Shown here one piece after another: positions 6,382-15,212 of a DNA stretch of 64,000 bases (position 1 is the stretch's first letter; each line of letters starts with the position of its first letter). The position numbers and the translations under genes were made by a program. The notes under the pieces are model-generated. The model worked only from the letters and a program-made list of their open reading frames with translations, did no database searches and had not been told where the DNA came from. The stretch spans positions 62,001-126,000 of the forward strand of contig OY970171.1 of the NCBI GenBank assembly GCA_963707575.1, written 5' to 3'. This DNA is from Gaiellasilicea sp963707575 (GTDB lineage Bacteria > Actinomycetota > Thermoleophilia > Gaiellales > Gaiellaceae).

Positions 6382-8841
6382 GTGCGCCGAGCTTTCGTGC
6401 TGCTGTTGCTGGCCGCGCTCCCGCTCGCCGCGGGCGCTGCCGAGGCACGCCCGGATCGGCCCTCGTCGCAGCTGGTCGAGGTCGTCGTCGGGCTCGACGG
6501 AGCGCCACTCGCGGTCGCCCGGCCCGGGCGGACGCTGGCCGCGACCGGTGGCCGTCGGCTCAGCCTGAGCACGCCGACGAGCCGCTCCTACCTGCGCACG
6601 CTCGCGTCGCAACAGAGCTCCATCGAGACGCAGATCGAGTCGGCGCTGCCCGGCGCGTCCGTCACGCGCCGCTACCGCGTCGTGGCCAACGGCCTCGCAG
6701 TACTCGTCCCGCGCGATCAGGTCGCACGGCTCTCCGCAGTCGCGGGCATCGCCCGCGTCTACCCGAGCGTGCGCTACCGGACGCTGCTCGACCGCAGCCC
6801 GGGCCAGATCGGCGCGCCGGCGCTCTGGGGCTCCGGGCTGGAGAACGCGGGCCAGGGGATGAAGATCGGGATCATCGACGAGGGGATCGACCAGACGCAT
6901 CCGCTCTTCGACCCGCGCGGCTACACGATGCCCGCCGGGTATCCCAAGGGCCAGACAGCCTTCACGACCGCGAAGGTGATCGTGGCCCGGGCCTTCCCGC
7001 CGCCGCGTCCTGCCTGGCGGCACGCGTCGAAGCCCTTCGACCCGGAGCACTCCTCGCACGGAACGCACGTCGCCGGGATCGCGGCCGGCAACGCGAACAC
7101 CCAGGCCGAGGGCTCTCGCATCTCCGGCGTCGCGCCGCGCGCGTATCTCGGCAACTACAAGGCTCTGACCATCCCGACCGACGCGGACGTCGGCCTCGAC
7201 GGGAACTCGCCGCAGCTCGTCGCCGCGATCGAGGCGGCCGTGGCCGACGGCATGGACGTGATCAACCTCTCGCTGGGCGAGCCCGAGATCGAGCCGACGC
7301 GCGACATCGTCGCCGAGGCGCTCGGCGCGGCCGCGCGCGCGGGCGTCGTGCCGGTGGTTGCCGCCGGCAACGACTTCGAGCAGTTCGGCCGCGGCTCCGT
7401 CTCCTCGCCCGGATCGACGCCCGAGGCGATCACGGTCGGCGCCGTCTCGACCACCCGCTCCGGCGCGCCCGGCGTCGTCGCGTCCTTCTCGTCCGGCGGG
7501 CCGACTCCGCTCTCGCTCCAGCTGAAGCCCGAGGTGAGCGCGCCCGGCGTCTCGATCGTCTCCGCTGCCCCTGGCAGCGCCTACACCGCGCTGTCGGGCA
7601 CGAGCATGGCGGCGCCGCACGTCGCCGGGGCCGTGGCGCTCCTGCGCCAGCGGCATCCCACGTGGACGCCCGCCCAGGTGAAGTCCGCGCTCGCCACGAC
7701 CGGTGACCGTGCCTTCCTGGACGGAGCCCGCACGACCGAGGCGGCGACGACCCGCGAGGGCGGCGGCGTCGTCAACCTCCCGCGCGCCGACCGGCCCCTG
7801 TTCTTCACCAGCCCCGTCGCGCTCTCGTTCGGACTGATCCCCGCGACCACGACGGCAACGCAGACGCTGACGCTGAGCGACGCGGGCGACGGTGCGGGGA
7901 GCTGGACCGTGACGGTGGAGCCGCAGACGGGAGCCGCCGGCACGACCGTCACCGTGCCTCCGACCGCCACCGTTCCCGGCACGCTGCCGGTGACGGTGAC
8001 CACCGCGGGTGCTCCGAACGCCGAGCTCTCGGGCTTCGTCGTGCTCACGCGCGGCGCGGACCGCCGCCGCGTCCCTTACTGGTTCCGCGTCTCGGCGCCG
8101 GCGCTCGGACGCGCGAAGACGACGATCCTCAGAAGGCCCGGCCTGCACAAGGCGACGACGCGTGGCGGCTCGACTCTCGTCACGACCTACCGCTATCCCG
8201 AGAGCCCCAGGGGCCTCGGCTTCCCCACCAGCCTGCCCGGCCCCGAGCGAGTCTTCCGCGTCAACCTCGCGCGAAGGGTGGCGAACTTCGGCGTCGTGGT
8301 CACCTCCGAGGCGAGAGGCGTCGTCGTGGAGCCGCGCATCGTCGAGGCCGGCGACGAGAACCGTCTGACCGGGTATCCGGCGCTGCCGTTCAACTTGAAC
8401 CCCTACCTGCGGATCTTCCAGGAGCCCGTCCCCGCGTCCGGGGCGATCCTGCCCGCCCCCGGGGCGTACGACGTCGTCTTCGACAGCCCGAGCAGGGCGA
8501 CCTCGGGCGCGTTCACGTTCCGCTTCTGGATCGGGGACACGAAGCCGCCGAAGCTGACGCTGCGCACCCGCACCGTCAGGCAGGGAGGCCGGGTCGCCGT
8601 GGCCGTGATTGACGCCGGCTCGGGGGTCGACCGGCGCTCGATCGTCGCCCGCGTCGACGGCACGGAACGGGCGGCGGCCTTCCGCAACGGCCGCGTGCTC
8701 GTGAGCACGAACGGCCTGAGCCGTGGCAGCCACGCGCTCGTGCTGCAGGTCTCCGACTTCCAGGAGTCCCGCAACATGGAGAACGTCGGCCCGATCCTGC
8801 CGAACACGCGCATCCTGCGCGTGCGCTTCACCGTCCGCTAG
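6382..8841 (+). CDS. secreted subtilisin-like serine peptidase (S8)
   Basis: An 819-residue exported protease. The Sec signal peptide spans about 1-22 (cleavage near AEA-RPD) and an inhibitor-I9-like propeptide runs to about residue 135. The S8 catalytic domain has Asp166 (GIIDEGID, with Glu in place of the usual Ser/Thr after Asp), His226 (HGTHVAGIAAG) and Ser408 (SGTSMAAPHVAG), with oxyanion Asn in AAGND. About 380 C-terminal residues form beta-rich, fibronectin-like modules (TLTLSDAGDGAGSWTVTVE; DAGSGVDRRSIVARVDG), probably for wall or substrate binding. The GTG start lies 6 nt after TAGATT (6370-6375), a leaderless promoter. Confidence 0.92.
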   Translation: MRRAFVLLLLAALPLAAGAAEARPDRPSSQLVEVVVGLDGAPLAVARPGRTLAATGGRRLSLSTPTSRSYLRTLASQQSSIETQIESALPGASVTRRYRVVANGLAVLVPRDQVARLSAVAGIARVYPSVRYRTLLDRSPGQIGAPALWGSGLENAGQGMKIGIIDEGIDQTHPLFDPRGYTMPAGYPKGQTAFTTAKVIVARAFPPPRPAWRHASKPFDPEHSSHGTHVAGIAAGNANTQAEGSRISGVAPRAYLGNYKALTIPTDADVGLDGNSPQLVAAIEAAVADGMDVINLSLGEPEIEPTRDIVAEALGAAARAGVVPVVAAGNDFEQFGRGSVSSPGSTPEAITVGAVSTTRSGAPGVVASFSSGGPTPLSLQLKPEVSAPGVSIVSAAPGSAYTALSGTSMAAPHVAGAVALLRQRHPTWTPAQVKSALATTGDRAFLDGARTTEAATTREGGGVVNLPRADRPLFFTSPVALSFGLIPATTTATQTLTLSDAGDGAGSWTVTVEPQTGAAGTTVTVPPTATVPGTLPVTVTTAGAPNAELSGFVVLTRGADRRRVPYWFRVSAPALGRAKTTILRRPGLHKATTRGGSTLVTTYRYPESPRGLGFPTSLPGPERVFRVNLARRVANFGVVVTSEARGVVVEPRIVEAGDENRLTGYPALPFNLNPYLRIFQEPVPASGAILPAPGAYDVVFDSPSRATSGAFTFRFWIGDTKPPKLTLRTRTVRQGGRVAVAVIDAGSGVDRRSIVARVDGTERAAAFRNGRVLVSTNGLSRGSHALVLQVSDFQESRNMENVGPILPNTRILRVRFTVR

Positions 8842-8845
8842 CGCG

Positions 8846-8991
8846 CTGACGTTCCTGGCGCGTGGCTGAGCGTGCGCGGCCGGAGGGGATAGTGCGCTAG
8901 CACAGACCCGGAGAGCCGCGTGCGCTCAGACGTGCGAGAGCCGGCGGAGGCGGGCTCCGCCCGCCGGGAGCCGGCCGGCCAGGGGCGTCAG
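8846..8991 (+). repeat. structured covarying repeat, copy 2
   Basis: Second copy. The outer closing helix is CTGACG (8846-8851) with CGTCAG (8986-8991), different bases from copy 1 but still complementary, then TT/GG and CCTGGC/GCCAGG. P2 keeps CTGAGCG/CGCTCAG. The apical hairpin is GTGC-GCTA-GCAC, a compensated change from copy 1. P5 has GGCGGGC-TCC-GCCCGCC over a GCCGGC pair. It fills the gap between the convergent subtilase and small membrane protein, and the latter's stop codon (8988-8990) lies in the closing helix. Confidence 0.85.
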
Positions 8992-9215
8992 AGACGATCC
9001 CGCTCTTCGATCGTGGGGAGCTGCGAGAGGTCGCGCTGGACGCTCTCCTCGAACTCCTCCTCGTCGGAGCGGACGAGCTTCAGGTTCGACTTGCGGCGGC
9101 GGCGCTCGCGGGCGCGGCGTCCGTCGGCGCCGACGAGGCTTCCTACCCGAGACCACTCGGCGCCCACGACCAGGACGACCGCCAGCGCGAGCAGCACCAT
9201 GAACGGCCAGCTCAC
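8988..9215 (-). CDS. small single-pass membrane protein
   Basis: A 75-residue protein: one N-terminal transmembrane helix (about 3-22, WPFMVLLALAVVLVVGAEW), a strongly basic patch (RRARERRRRKSNLK, about 33-46), then an acidic tail (DEEEFEESVQRDL). Expected inside-facing C-terminus; function unknown. The GTG start is 6 nt after TAGAAT (9227-9222), whose TAG is also the stop codon of adenine deaminase, so it is probably made from its own leaderless mRNA. Confidence 0.7.
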   Translation of the reverse strand: MSWPFMVLLALAVVLVVGAEWSRVGSLVGADGRRARERRRRKSNLKLVRSDEEEFEESVQRDLSQLPTIEERDRL

Positions 9216-9224
9216 AAGCGCATT

Positions 9225-10943
9225 CTAACCCGCGACGAGCGCGTCGGCACGGAGCGGGACGAGCTCGAAGCGATCGACGTCGACCAGGCCGCGATCCGTG
9301 ATCTTCAGCCTCGGGATGACCGAGAGCGCGAGGAAGGCGAGCGACTGGAACGGGGACGGGACCTCAGAGCCGAGCTCGTGCACGGCCGCGACCGTCGCCT
9401 CGCTGCCCGCGATCACCTCGGCCAGCGGCAGGTCGGACATCAGCCCTGCGATCGGCAGCGGCAGCTCCGCGGTCACCTCGTCGTCGTCGACGACGACCAG
9501 GCCGCCGCCCAGCTCCGCCAGCCGCTCGACCGCTCGCGTCATGTCGGCGTCGCTCGTACCCACGACGACGAGGTTGTGGGCGTCGTGCGAGAAGGTCGAG
9601 GCGAACGCGCCGCGGCTGAGGCCGAAGCCTCGTACGAAGCCCAGTCCGACGCGCCCGGTCCCGAGGTGCCGCTCGATCACGGCGATCTTCGCGAGGTCGC
9701 GCTCGGGGTCGGCAATCGCCTGACCGCCTTCGACGAGCGGTTCCTCGACGAGTGCCTCCGTCACGATCTGACCGGGGACGAGGCCGATCACACGGGCCGC
9801 GCCGCCCTCCCACGGGATGCGGAAGTCTGCGGCTCCCACCGGCTGGAGCCGCACGCTCTGACGCACCCACTCGGGGACGGGCGTCTGCGGGATCTCCTCG
9901 ACCGCGCGCCCGCCCTTGAGCACGATCTCGGGCACGAATCGCTCGAGGTCGGGCAGGATCAGCAGGTCGGCGGCGTAGCCGGGCCCGATCGCGCCGAGGT
10001 GCGACAGGCCGTGCCAGAGGGCCGGGTGATGTGAGGCCATCGTCAGCGCGTCGGCGGGCGAGACCCCGAGCGCGACCGCGTCGCGCACGATCGCGTTCAC
10101 GTGCCCGTCGGCGGCGATGTGCTCCGGCTCGCGGTCGTCCGTGCAGAACGCCATCCGCCCCGGCCCGAACTCGGCCACGAGCGGCACGAGGGCGCGCAGG
10201 TTCCGCGCAGCCGAGGCCTCGCGGATCAGCAGCCAAAGCCCGGCGCGCAGGCGCTCGCGGCCCTCCTCGGCCGTGAAGGCCTCGTGGTCGGAGCGGATGC
10301 CGGCGGCAGCGTAGGCCTGGAGCTCCTTCCCGAGCACACCGGGCGCATGGCCGTCGACGTGGGCGTCGCCCGCGACGGCCAGCTTCGCGAGCTCGGCCGG
10401 ATCACCGGAGATCACGCCGGGGAAGTTCATCATCTCGGCGAGCCCGAGCACGCGCTTCCGCCGCAGCAGGCTGGCCAGGTCGCCGGGCGTGAAAGGCCGG
10501 CGCGGCGACTCGAAGGAGGACGCGGGGACGCACGACGAGGCCGTGAAGTAGACGTCGAGCGGCAGGTCCTCGCAGACGTCGACGAGCCAGTGCACGCCGT
10601 CGGTGCCCAGCACGTTGGCGATCTCGTGCGGGTCGGCGACGACCGCCGTCGTACCGAGCGGCAGCACGAGGCGCGCGAACTCGGAGACGAGCAGCTTCGA
10701 GGTCTCGAGATGCAGGTGCGCGTCGATCAGGCCGGGCGCCACGTAGGCGCCGTCCGCGTCCAGGATCTCCTCGCCGTCGTAGCGGCCGAGCCCGGCGATG
10801 GTGCCGTCGCAGACGGCGACGTCGCACTCGAGCCACTCCCGCGTGAAGACCGACAACACCCGTCCGCCGCGAACGACCAGATCCGCCGGCTCGTCGCCGC
10901 GGGCAACGGCGAGCCGCCGGGCAAGATCACCCGTCAGCGGCAT
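9225..10943 (-). CDS. ade: adenine deaminase
   Basis: Converts adenine to hypoxanthine and ammonia. The 572-residue length and motif order are those of bacterial Ade in the amidohydrolase superfamily: the beta-strand metal motif PGLIDAHLHLETS, the adenine-deaminase stretch VADPHEIANVLG, GDAHVDGHAPG, FCTDDREPEHI (catalytic Asp) and ADLLILPDL, then the C-terminal composite domain with SHDAHNLVVVG. Cytoplasmic, manganese- or iron-dependent in known homologues. Start ATG 10943. It is not overlapped with the catabolic operon, but it adds a purine-salvage activity beside it. Confidence 0.95.
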   Translation of the reverse strand: MPLTGDLARRLAVARGDEPADLVVRGGRVLSVFTREWLECDVAVCDGTIAGLGRYDGEEILDADGAYVAPGLIDAHLHLETSKLLVSEFARLVLPLGTTAVVADPHEIANVLGTDGVHWLVDVCEDLPLDVYFTASSCVPASSFESPRRPFTPGDLASLLRRKRVLGLAEMMNFPGVISGDPAELAKLAVAGDAHVDGHAPGVLGKELQAYAAAGIRSDHEAFTAEEGRERLRAGLWLLIREASAARNLRALVPLVAEFGPGRMAFCTDDREPEHIAADGHVNAIVRDAVALGVSPADALTMASHHPALWHGLSHLGAIGPGYAADLLILPDLERFVPEIVLKGGRAVEEIPQTPVPEWVRQSVRLQPVGAADFRIPWEGGAARVIGLVPGQIVTEALVEEPLVEGGQAIADPERDLAKIAVIERHLGTGRVGLGFVRGFGLSRGAFASTFSHDAHNLVVVGTSDADMTRAVERLAELGGGLVVVDDDEVTAELPLPIAGLMSDLPLAEVIAGSEATVAAVHELGSEVPSPFQSLAFLALSVIPRLKITDRGLVDVDRFELVPLRADALVAG

Positions 10944-10978
10944 TCACAGGGCTCCGGAAACGTGTCGATAAGCCAAGT

Positions 10979-11140
10979 ATGACCGTCCAACTCTCCCTCG
11001 CGTACACGGCGTTCTGGCTCACGCTGATGCAGCCGCTGCTCGTCCGCGCCCGGGTGATCCCGGCCTCCTGCACCCGCTGCGGCCGCCACCTGGAGCGCCA
11101 GGAGCTCGGCGAGCCGATCTGCGGCTGCGACGCCGTCTAG
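10979..11140 (+). CDS. small zinc-ribbon-like protein
   Basis: A 53-codon frame (start ATG 10979) giving a hydrophobic first half (YTAFWLTLMQPLLV) and a second half with CTRCG and CGC, spaced like a four-Cys zinc ribbon (Cys31, Cys34, Cys48, Cys50). No clear ribosome-binding site, and GATAAG six bases before the ATG is only a weak -10. Its TAG overlaps the minus-strand TAG of the M24 gene at a shared CTAG, the same tight convergent packing seen between bcp and the pentapeptide gene, which argues that it is real. Function unknown. Confidence 0.5.
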   Translation: MTVQLSLAYTAFWLTLMQPLLVRARVIPASCTRCGRHLERQELGEPICGCDAV

Positions 11141-12204
11141 TAGATCCGCATCGGCAGCCGTGAGAGCGGCTCGCCGCCCGACTCGGTGACGAGCCACGTG
11201 TCCTGCATGTAGAGGCACGCCTTCCCGTCCGCTGCGATCGCGTGCGGGTGCATGGAGAAGACCATGTTCGCCGCCAGCTCGGTCTCGATCCCCTCGCCGA
11301 TCTTCGGATGCTCGATCATCGTCATCCCGATCGAGTGCCCGGTCACGTGGCCGAGGTGGTAGCCGCGCTCGACGAACCCCTTCGAGACGGCGCGGTGGAC
11401 GTCGTGTGCGGTCGCGCCGGGGCGCATCGCCGCCGGCGCCGCAGCGTGGTACTCCTCGTAGGCCTCGAACATGCGCTGCGTCTCGCCGTCGGCCTGGCCG
11501 ATCGCACGTGACACCTCGACCCAGTGCATTCCCGGCCCGGCGACCTCGAGCGACGGGAGCACGAAGTCGCCCAGGATCGTCTCGAGCTTTGCGATCCCGA
11601 ACTCGGGCCCGGTCAGAACCATGTTCATCGTCAATCGGCCGCAGCCGCGCTCGACGAAGAGCTTCTCCGCGGCCGCCATCACCTCGGCCGCGGTCCGGCC
11701 CGGCTCGTACGCCCCCAGGAACGCCTCGAAGCCGTCCTCGTTGATCCTGACGCTGTCGCGCACCGACTCCAGCTCGGTGTCGCTCTTGACGGCGCGCGCA
11801 AGGTCGTACTCGACGTCGAACGGGACGAGCTCGAATCCCTCCAGGGCGCGGTAGTCGCGCACGCTCATGATGTAGTCGAGCCCGTACACGCCGATCCGTC
11901 CCCACCCGCGATCGCGAGCGGTCGCGGCGATGTGCTCGCCGGGGCGGTCGTGGAAGACCTGCTCGAGCTGCGCGGTGCCGTGCTCGCCGACGTAGCGGGC
12001 CTCGGTCGGGAAGACGATCTGCGCGTCGCCCTCTGCCGGCACCACGATGTAGGCGTAGCGGTGCACGATCTGGAAGCCGGAGAGGTAGGTGACCGAGCCC
12101 TCGAAGCCGGAGTACTCACTGCCGGAGACGATCAGCGCGTCGAGCTCGTGCGCTGCCATCGCGGCGCGGATGTTGGCGTACCTACGTTTGAGTTCAGAGT
12201 CCAC
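11137..12204 (-). CDS. M24-fold (creatinase/aminopeptidase P-like) protein lacking metal ligands
   Basis: A 355-residue protein with the two-domain M24 layout: an N-terminal creatinase-like domain (1-130) and a C-terminal pita-bread domain. In active M24 peptidases five residues (Asp, Asp, His, Glu, Glu) bind two metals. Here the first Asp pair falls in GPGMHWVEVSR without Asp, the later Glu positions read FSMHP and MQDTW, and only the His region GHVTGHSIGM remains. It is therefore probably not a metallo-peptidase; creatinase, which hydrolyses a C-N bond without metal, is a plausible model. The GTG start has AAAGGA upstream. It is last in the importer gene run, after repeat copy 3. Confidence 0.8.
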   Translation of the reverse strand: MDSELKRRYANIRAAMAAHELDALIVSGSEYSGFEGSVTYLSGFQIVHRYAYIVVPAEGDAQIVFPTEARYVGEHGTAQLEQVFHDRPGEHIAATARDRGWGRIGVYGLDYIMSVRDYRALEGFELVPFDVEYDLARAVKSDTELESVRDSVRINEDGFEAFLGAYEPGRTAAEVMAAAEKLFVERGCGRLTMNMVLTGPEFGIAKLETILGDFVLPSLEVAGPGMHWVEVSRAIGQADGETQRMFEAYEEYHAAAPAAMRPGATAHDVHRAVSKGFVERGYHLGHVTGHSIGMTMIEHPKIGEGIETELAANMVFSMHPHAIAADGKACLYMQDTWLVTESGGEPLSRLPMRIY

Positions 12205-12225
12205 CGGTGTCCTTTCGCTTCGGGC

Positions 12226-12380
12226 GACCTCGTGTTCCTGGCGACGTGCTGCGCGTGCGCGGCCGGATGGGATAGTGCGATGGCACAGACCCGGAGAGCC
12301 GCGTGCGCGCAGCGCGGCGAGGCTCCGCCGGAGGCCGGCTCTGCGGGCCGGGAGGCGGCGCCGGCCAGGGACGCGAGGTC
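12226..12380 (+). repeat. structured covarying repeat, copy 3
   Basis: Third copy. Outer closing helix GACCTCGTG (12226-12234) with CGCGAGGTC (12372-12380), TT with GA, then CCTGGC with GCCAGG. P2 is CTGCGCG (12249-12255) with CGCGCAG (12306-12312), a compensated replacement of the CTGAGCG/CGCTCAG seen in copies 1 and 2. The apical hairpin is GTGC-GATG-GCAC. P5 is less regular (one mismatch in each half). It lies between two minus-strand genes; the stop codon of the upstream one (12379-12381) touches the closing helix. Confidence 0.85.
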
Positions 12381-13305
12381 AGCTCTGCGTCCAAGAGGCC
12401 TCCATTCCTTTGATCAGGGCCACGACGGCCTCGTTGAGCGGCGTCGGCACGCCGTGCTCCCACCCGAACCGGACGATGCCCCCGTTCAGGTAGTCGACCT
12501 CCGTCTGCCGCCGCGCCTCGACATCCTGCAGCATGCTCGCCTTGTGCCCGTAGGCAACCTCCGGCTTGGCGGCGTGGTCGATCAGCTCCTCCGGGTCGGC
12601 GTCGAGCACGATTCCCTGCGCGGCCGCGACCGCCTTGCCCTCGTCGACGAGCCCGCTGACGAAGGCGCGCAGCGGCGGTAGCTCGCAGACGCGGCCGTGC
12701 GTGAGACCGGTGAGCGCGCCGACCGGGTTCGTCGAGGCGTTGAAGATCACCTTGCGCCACTGGGCGCCGCGCGCATCGGGCACGGCCGCAGACGGCATCC
12801 CGCCGCGCGTGCACGCCTCGGCGAGCCGCTCGATCTCCCCGGCGGGCGCGGGGCTCGGCTCGAAGGGGCCGAAGGTCGTGTCGCCCTTCACGTCCCACTG
12901 GACCACCCCGGGCTCGAGGATCTTCCCGGCCGGGAAGGTGGTGCCACGGATCACGCGCTCCACGTGGCCGGCGATCGTCTCCTCGTTGCCGACGCCGTTC
13001 TGCACGGACGCGACGCAGCCGTCGTGGAAGGCGTGCGCGGTCGCCTCGACCGCCGCCCCGGTGTGCATGGCCTTGGTCGCGACGAGCCCGAAGTCGCACG
13101 GCGGGAGCAGCGAGGCGTCGGTCGTCGCCTGGATCCCGCGCGCGTGCACCTCCCCCGCTCCCGTCAGCCGCAGGCCGTCGGCGTTGATCGCGTCGACGTG
13201 TGCCTGAGCGAGGTCGTACGCCCAGACCTCCACTCCGTCCACCTGCGCCAGCGCGGCCGCGAAGAGGCTGCCAACCGCACCGCACCCCACCACGCACACT
13301 CTCAT
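12379..13305 (-). CDS. ketopantoate reductase (PanE/ApbA)-family dehydrogenase
   Basis: A 308-residue NAD(P)H-dependent reductase of the 2-dehydropantoate 2-reductase family. The Rossmann motif GCGAVGSLFAAAL is at 7-19, VATKAMHT and VQNGVGNEE follow at the domain junction, and the helical C-terminal domain contains WRKVIFNASTNPVGALTG with the Lys and Asn used by PanE. The ATG at 13305 overlaps the livM stop. A close relative sits at the other end of the importer genes (18087-19061), so a role on a transported 2-oxo compound is more likely than pantothenate synthesis. Substrate unknown. Confidence 0.85.
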   Translation of the reverse strand: MRVCVVGCGAVGSLFAAALAQVDGVEVWAYDLAQAHVDAINADGLRLTGAGEVHARGIQATTDASLLPPCDFGLVATKAMHTGAAVEATAHAFHDGCVASVQNGVGNEETIAGHVERVIRGTTFPAGKILEPGVVQWDVKGDTTFGPFEPSPAPAGEIERLAEACTRGGMPSAAVPDARGAQWRKVIFNASTNPVGALTGLTHGRVCELPPLRAFVSGLVDEGKAVAAAQGIVLDADPEELIDHAAKPEVAYGHKASMLQDVEARRQTEVDYLNGGIVRFGWEHGVPTPLNEAVVALIKGMEASWTQS

Positions 13306-14303
13306 GCAGCCCTCCTGCGCAACGTCAGCTCGCGTCCGCCCGTCAGCCCCGAGGGCTTCAGGATCAGCACGAGCGCCATCAGACCTCCAACCGCGACGAG
13401 CCGCGTCCCCGTCGGCACGTCGAGCGTGAAGCCTATGTTCACGCCTTCCTCCGCCCGCCCAAGGAACGAGTCGAGCCCGCTCACCGCGAGCGCTCCGACG
13501 ACGGCTCCCCAGAGGCTCGTGACCCCGCCGACGACGAGCATGGCGAGGGTGACGAAGGTCAGCTCGAGGTAGACCTGCTCGGTCGTCATCGAGCCGAGCA
13601 TGTGCACGAGCAGGCCGCCGGCGAAGCCAGCGAGCGCCCCGGAGAGCGTGAAGGCCCACAGGCGCTGCCGGTGCACGTCGATCCCGGTCGCCTGCGCAGC
13701 CGCCGGATCCTCCCGCGTCGCCCGCAGCATCCGGCCGAGGCGGCTCTTGCCGTAGGCGAAGGCCGCCACGATCACTGCGAGCGCGCCGAGCGTCGCCTGG
13801 AGCGGCCCCGTCGTCTCGGGGACGAGCGAGAGCGTCGTCGCGCCAGGCCCGATGCGGGTCCACTCGCGCAGCACGTTGTGCGTGATCTCCAGCACCGCGA
13901 AGGTGGCGATGCCGGCGGCGAGGCCGGAGAGGCGCATCAGCGGCAGCCCGACGAGGAACGCGAAGGCACCGCCGACCGCCGCCGCGAGCAGCAGCGAGGC
14001 GACGTTGCCGATCGTGTGGTCGCGCAGGAGCGGGAAGAGATCGCTGAGGACGAACGTCTTCGACTCCAGCGGCACGGTCAGCACGCCGGCGGCGAATGCC
14101 CCCACGGCGACGAAGCTGATCTGGCCGAAGGAGAGCACGCCGGAGTTCCCCACGAACACGTAGATCGCGACCACGATCGCCACCGACACGAGCGCATCCA
14201 GGAACGAGATCTGCAGTGAGCGCGAGACCTGGGTCGAGCCGACCCCGACGGCGACGACGAGCACGACGGGGCCGAGTAGTTGGACCAGCGGCTCGAGCCT
14301 CAT
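13302..14303 (-). CDS. livM: branched-chain amino acid-type ABC permease, LivM
   Basis: A 333-residue membrane permease of the LivM type with about 8-10 hydrophobic segments and the family stretch VGLPLMRLSGLAAGIATFA, followed by ATREDPAAAQATGIDVHRQR, the cytoplasmic loop that contacts the ATPases. It starts with ATG overlapping the livH stop by 4 nt, and its own stop overlaps the next ATG. With livH, livF, livG and the binding protein it forms a HAAT-family importer; the family imports branched-chain amino acids but also many amides and aromatic compounds. Confidence 0.93.
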   Translation of the reverse strand: MRLEPLVQLLGPVVLVVAVGVGSTQVSRSLQISFLDALVSVAIVVAIYVFVGNSGVLSFGQISFVAVGAFAAGVLTVPLESKTFVLSDLFPLLRDHTIGNVASLLLAAAVGGAFAFLVGLPLMRLSGLAAGIATFAVLEITHNVLREWTRIGPGATTLSLVPETTGPLQATLGALAVIVAAFAYGKSRLGRMLRATREDPAAAQATGIDVHRQRLWAFTLSGALAGFAGGLLVHMLGSMTTEQVYLELTFVTLAMLVVGGVTSLWGAVVGALAVSGLDSFLGRAEEGVNIGFTLDVPTGTRLVAVGGLMALVLILKPSGLTGGRELTLRRRAA

Positions 14304-15211
14304 CCGCGCTCCACCACGGGCGCGCCGCCCCGGGCGAAGAGCCCCGCCGGCCGCAGGAGCAGGACGAGGATCACGAGCGTGAACACCGCGGTCGGCAGGA
14401 ACACCGTCTTGTCGGTGGGCAGCGCGCCGTTGATCACGCCGGTGGCGAAGCCGATCGCAAAGCCGCCGAGCGTGGCCGTCCAGAGCCGGTCGATCCCGCC
14501 GACGACGACGCCTACGAGCACGACGATCGTCTCCCTGAGCGCGTAGTCGGGCGTGACGAGCGGCGCCTGCACGGTGAGGATCACCGCGACGGTCGCGGCG
14601 AGGACGCCGGAGAGCAGCACCGCCGCACCGATCACCCGGTCGGCCCGCACGCCGAGCAGGCGGGCGGTCCGGAAGTCCGCCGCGGCGGCGCGCATGTGCA
14701 GGCCGAGCGTCGTCCGCGCGAGCAGCAGCGCGAGCAGCCCGAGGGCGACGACGGCGACGACGATCGCGACGATCGTCACCTTGCGCACGTCCACGCCGCC
14801 GATCGAGACGGAGCGGTTCAGCGAGGCGAGCGACGAGGCGGACTCGCCGATCGTGTCGTCCCGGACGTCGATGATCCGCGCGACGGCCTGGAGGAAGAAC
14901 GCGATCGCGAAGGTGGTCACGAGCATCACCGCCGGCGACTGCGTCCGCAGCGGCCGGAAGACGGCGAGCTCCATGGCGAACGAGAGCGCCAGCACGACGG
15001 CGAAGCAGGCGAGGATGCTGGCGACGACGTTCCAGCCCGAGGTGAACGCAAGCGTGTACGCCCCGGCCATCACCAGCTGGCCGTAGGCGAAGTTGACGAG
15101 CCGGAGCACGCCGAAGACGAGCCCGATCCCGACGGCCATGAGGGCGAAGATCGCGCCCAGGCCGACGGCGTCGACCAGCGTCTGGGCGTCGACGACCGCG
15201 ACCAGGCTCAC
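14300..15211 (-). CDS. livH: branched-chain amino acid-type ABC permease, LivH
   Basis: A 303-residue partner permease with eight or so helices. LivH hallmarks are IFALMAVGIGLVFGVLRLVNF near the N-terminus and ADFRTARLLGVRADRVI in the cytoplasmic coupling loop (about 170-186). The start is GTG at 15211, only 1 nt from the end of repeat copy 4, which separates it from the livF stop. A structured element placed inside a transporter operon could alter the ratio of ATPases to permeases. Confidence 0.93.
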   Translation of the reverse strand: MSLVAVVDAQTLVDAVGLGAIFALMAVGIGLVFGVLRLVNFAYGQLVMAGAYTLAFTSGWNVVASILACFAVVLALSFAMELAVFRPLRTQSPAVMLVTTFAIAFFLQAVARIIDVRDDTIGESASSLASLNRSVSIGGVDVRKVTIVAIVVAVVALGLLALLLARTTLGLHMRAAAADFRTARLLGVRADRVIGAAVLLSGVLAATVAVILTVQAPLVTPDYALRETIVVLVGVVVGGIDRLWTATLGGFAIGFATGVINGALPTDKTVFLPTAVFTLVILVLLLRPAGLFARGGAPVVERG

Positions 15212-15212
15212 A

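Noticed and set aside
6295..8733. An 812-codon minus-strand frame across the subtilase
   Set aside because: Composition is dominated by Arg, Gly and Asp without hydrophobic periodicity, while the + strand encodes all S8 catalytic motifs and a signal peptide.
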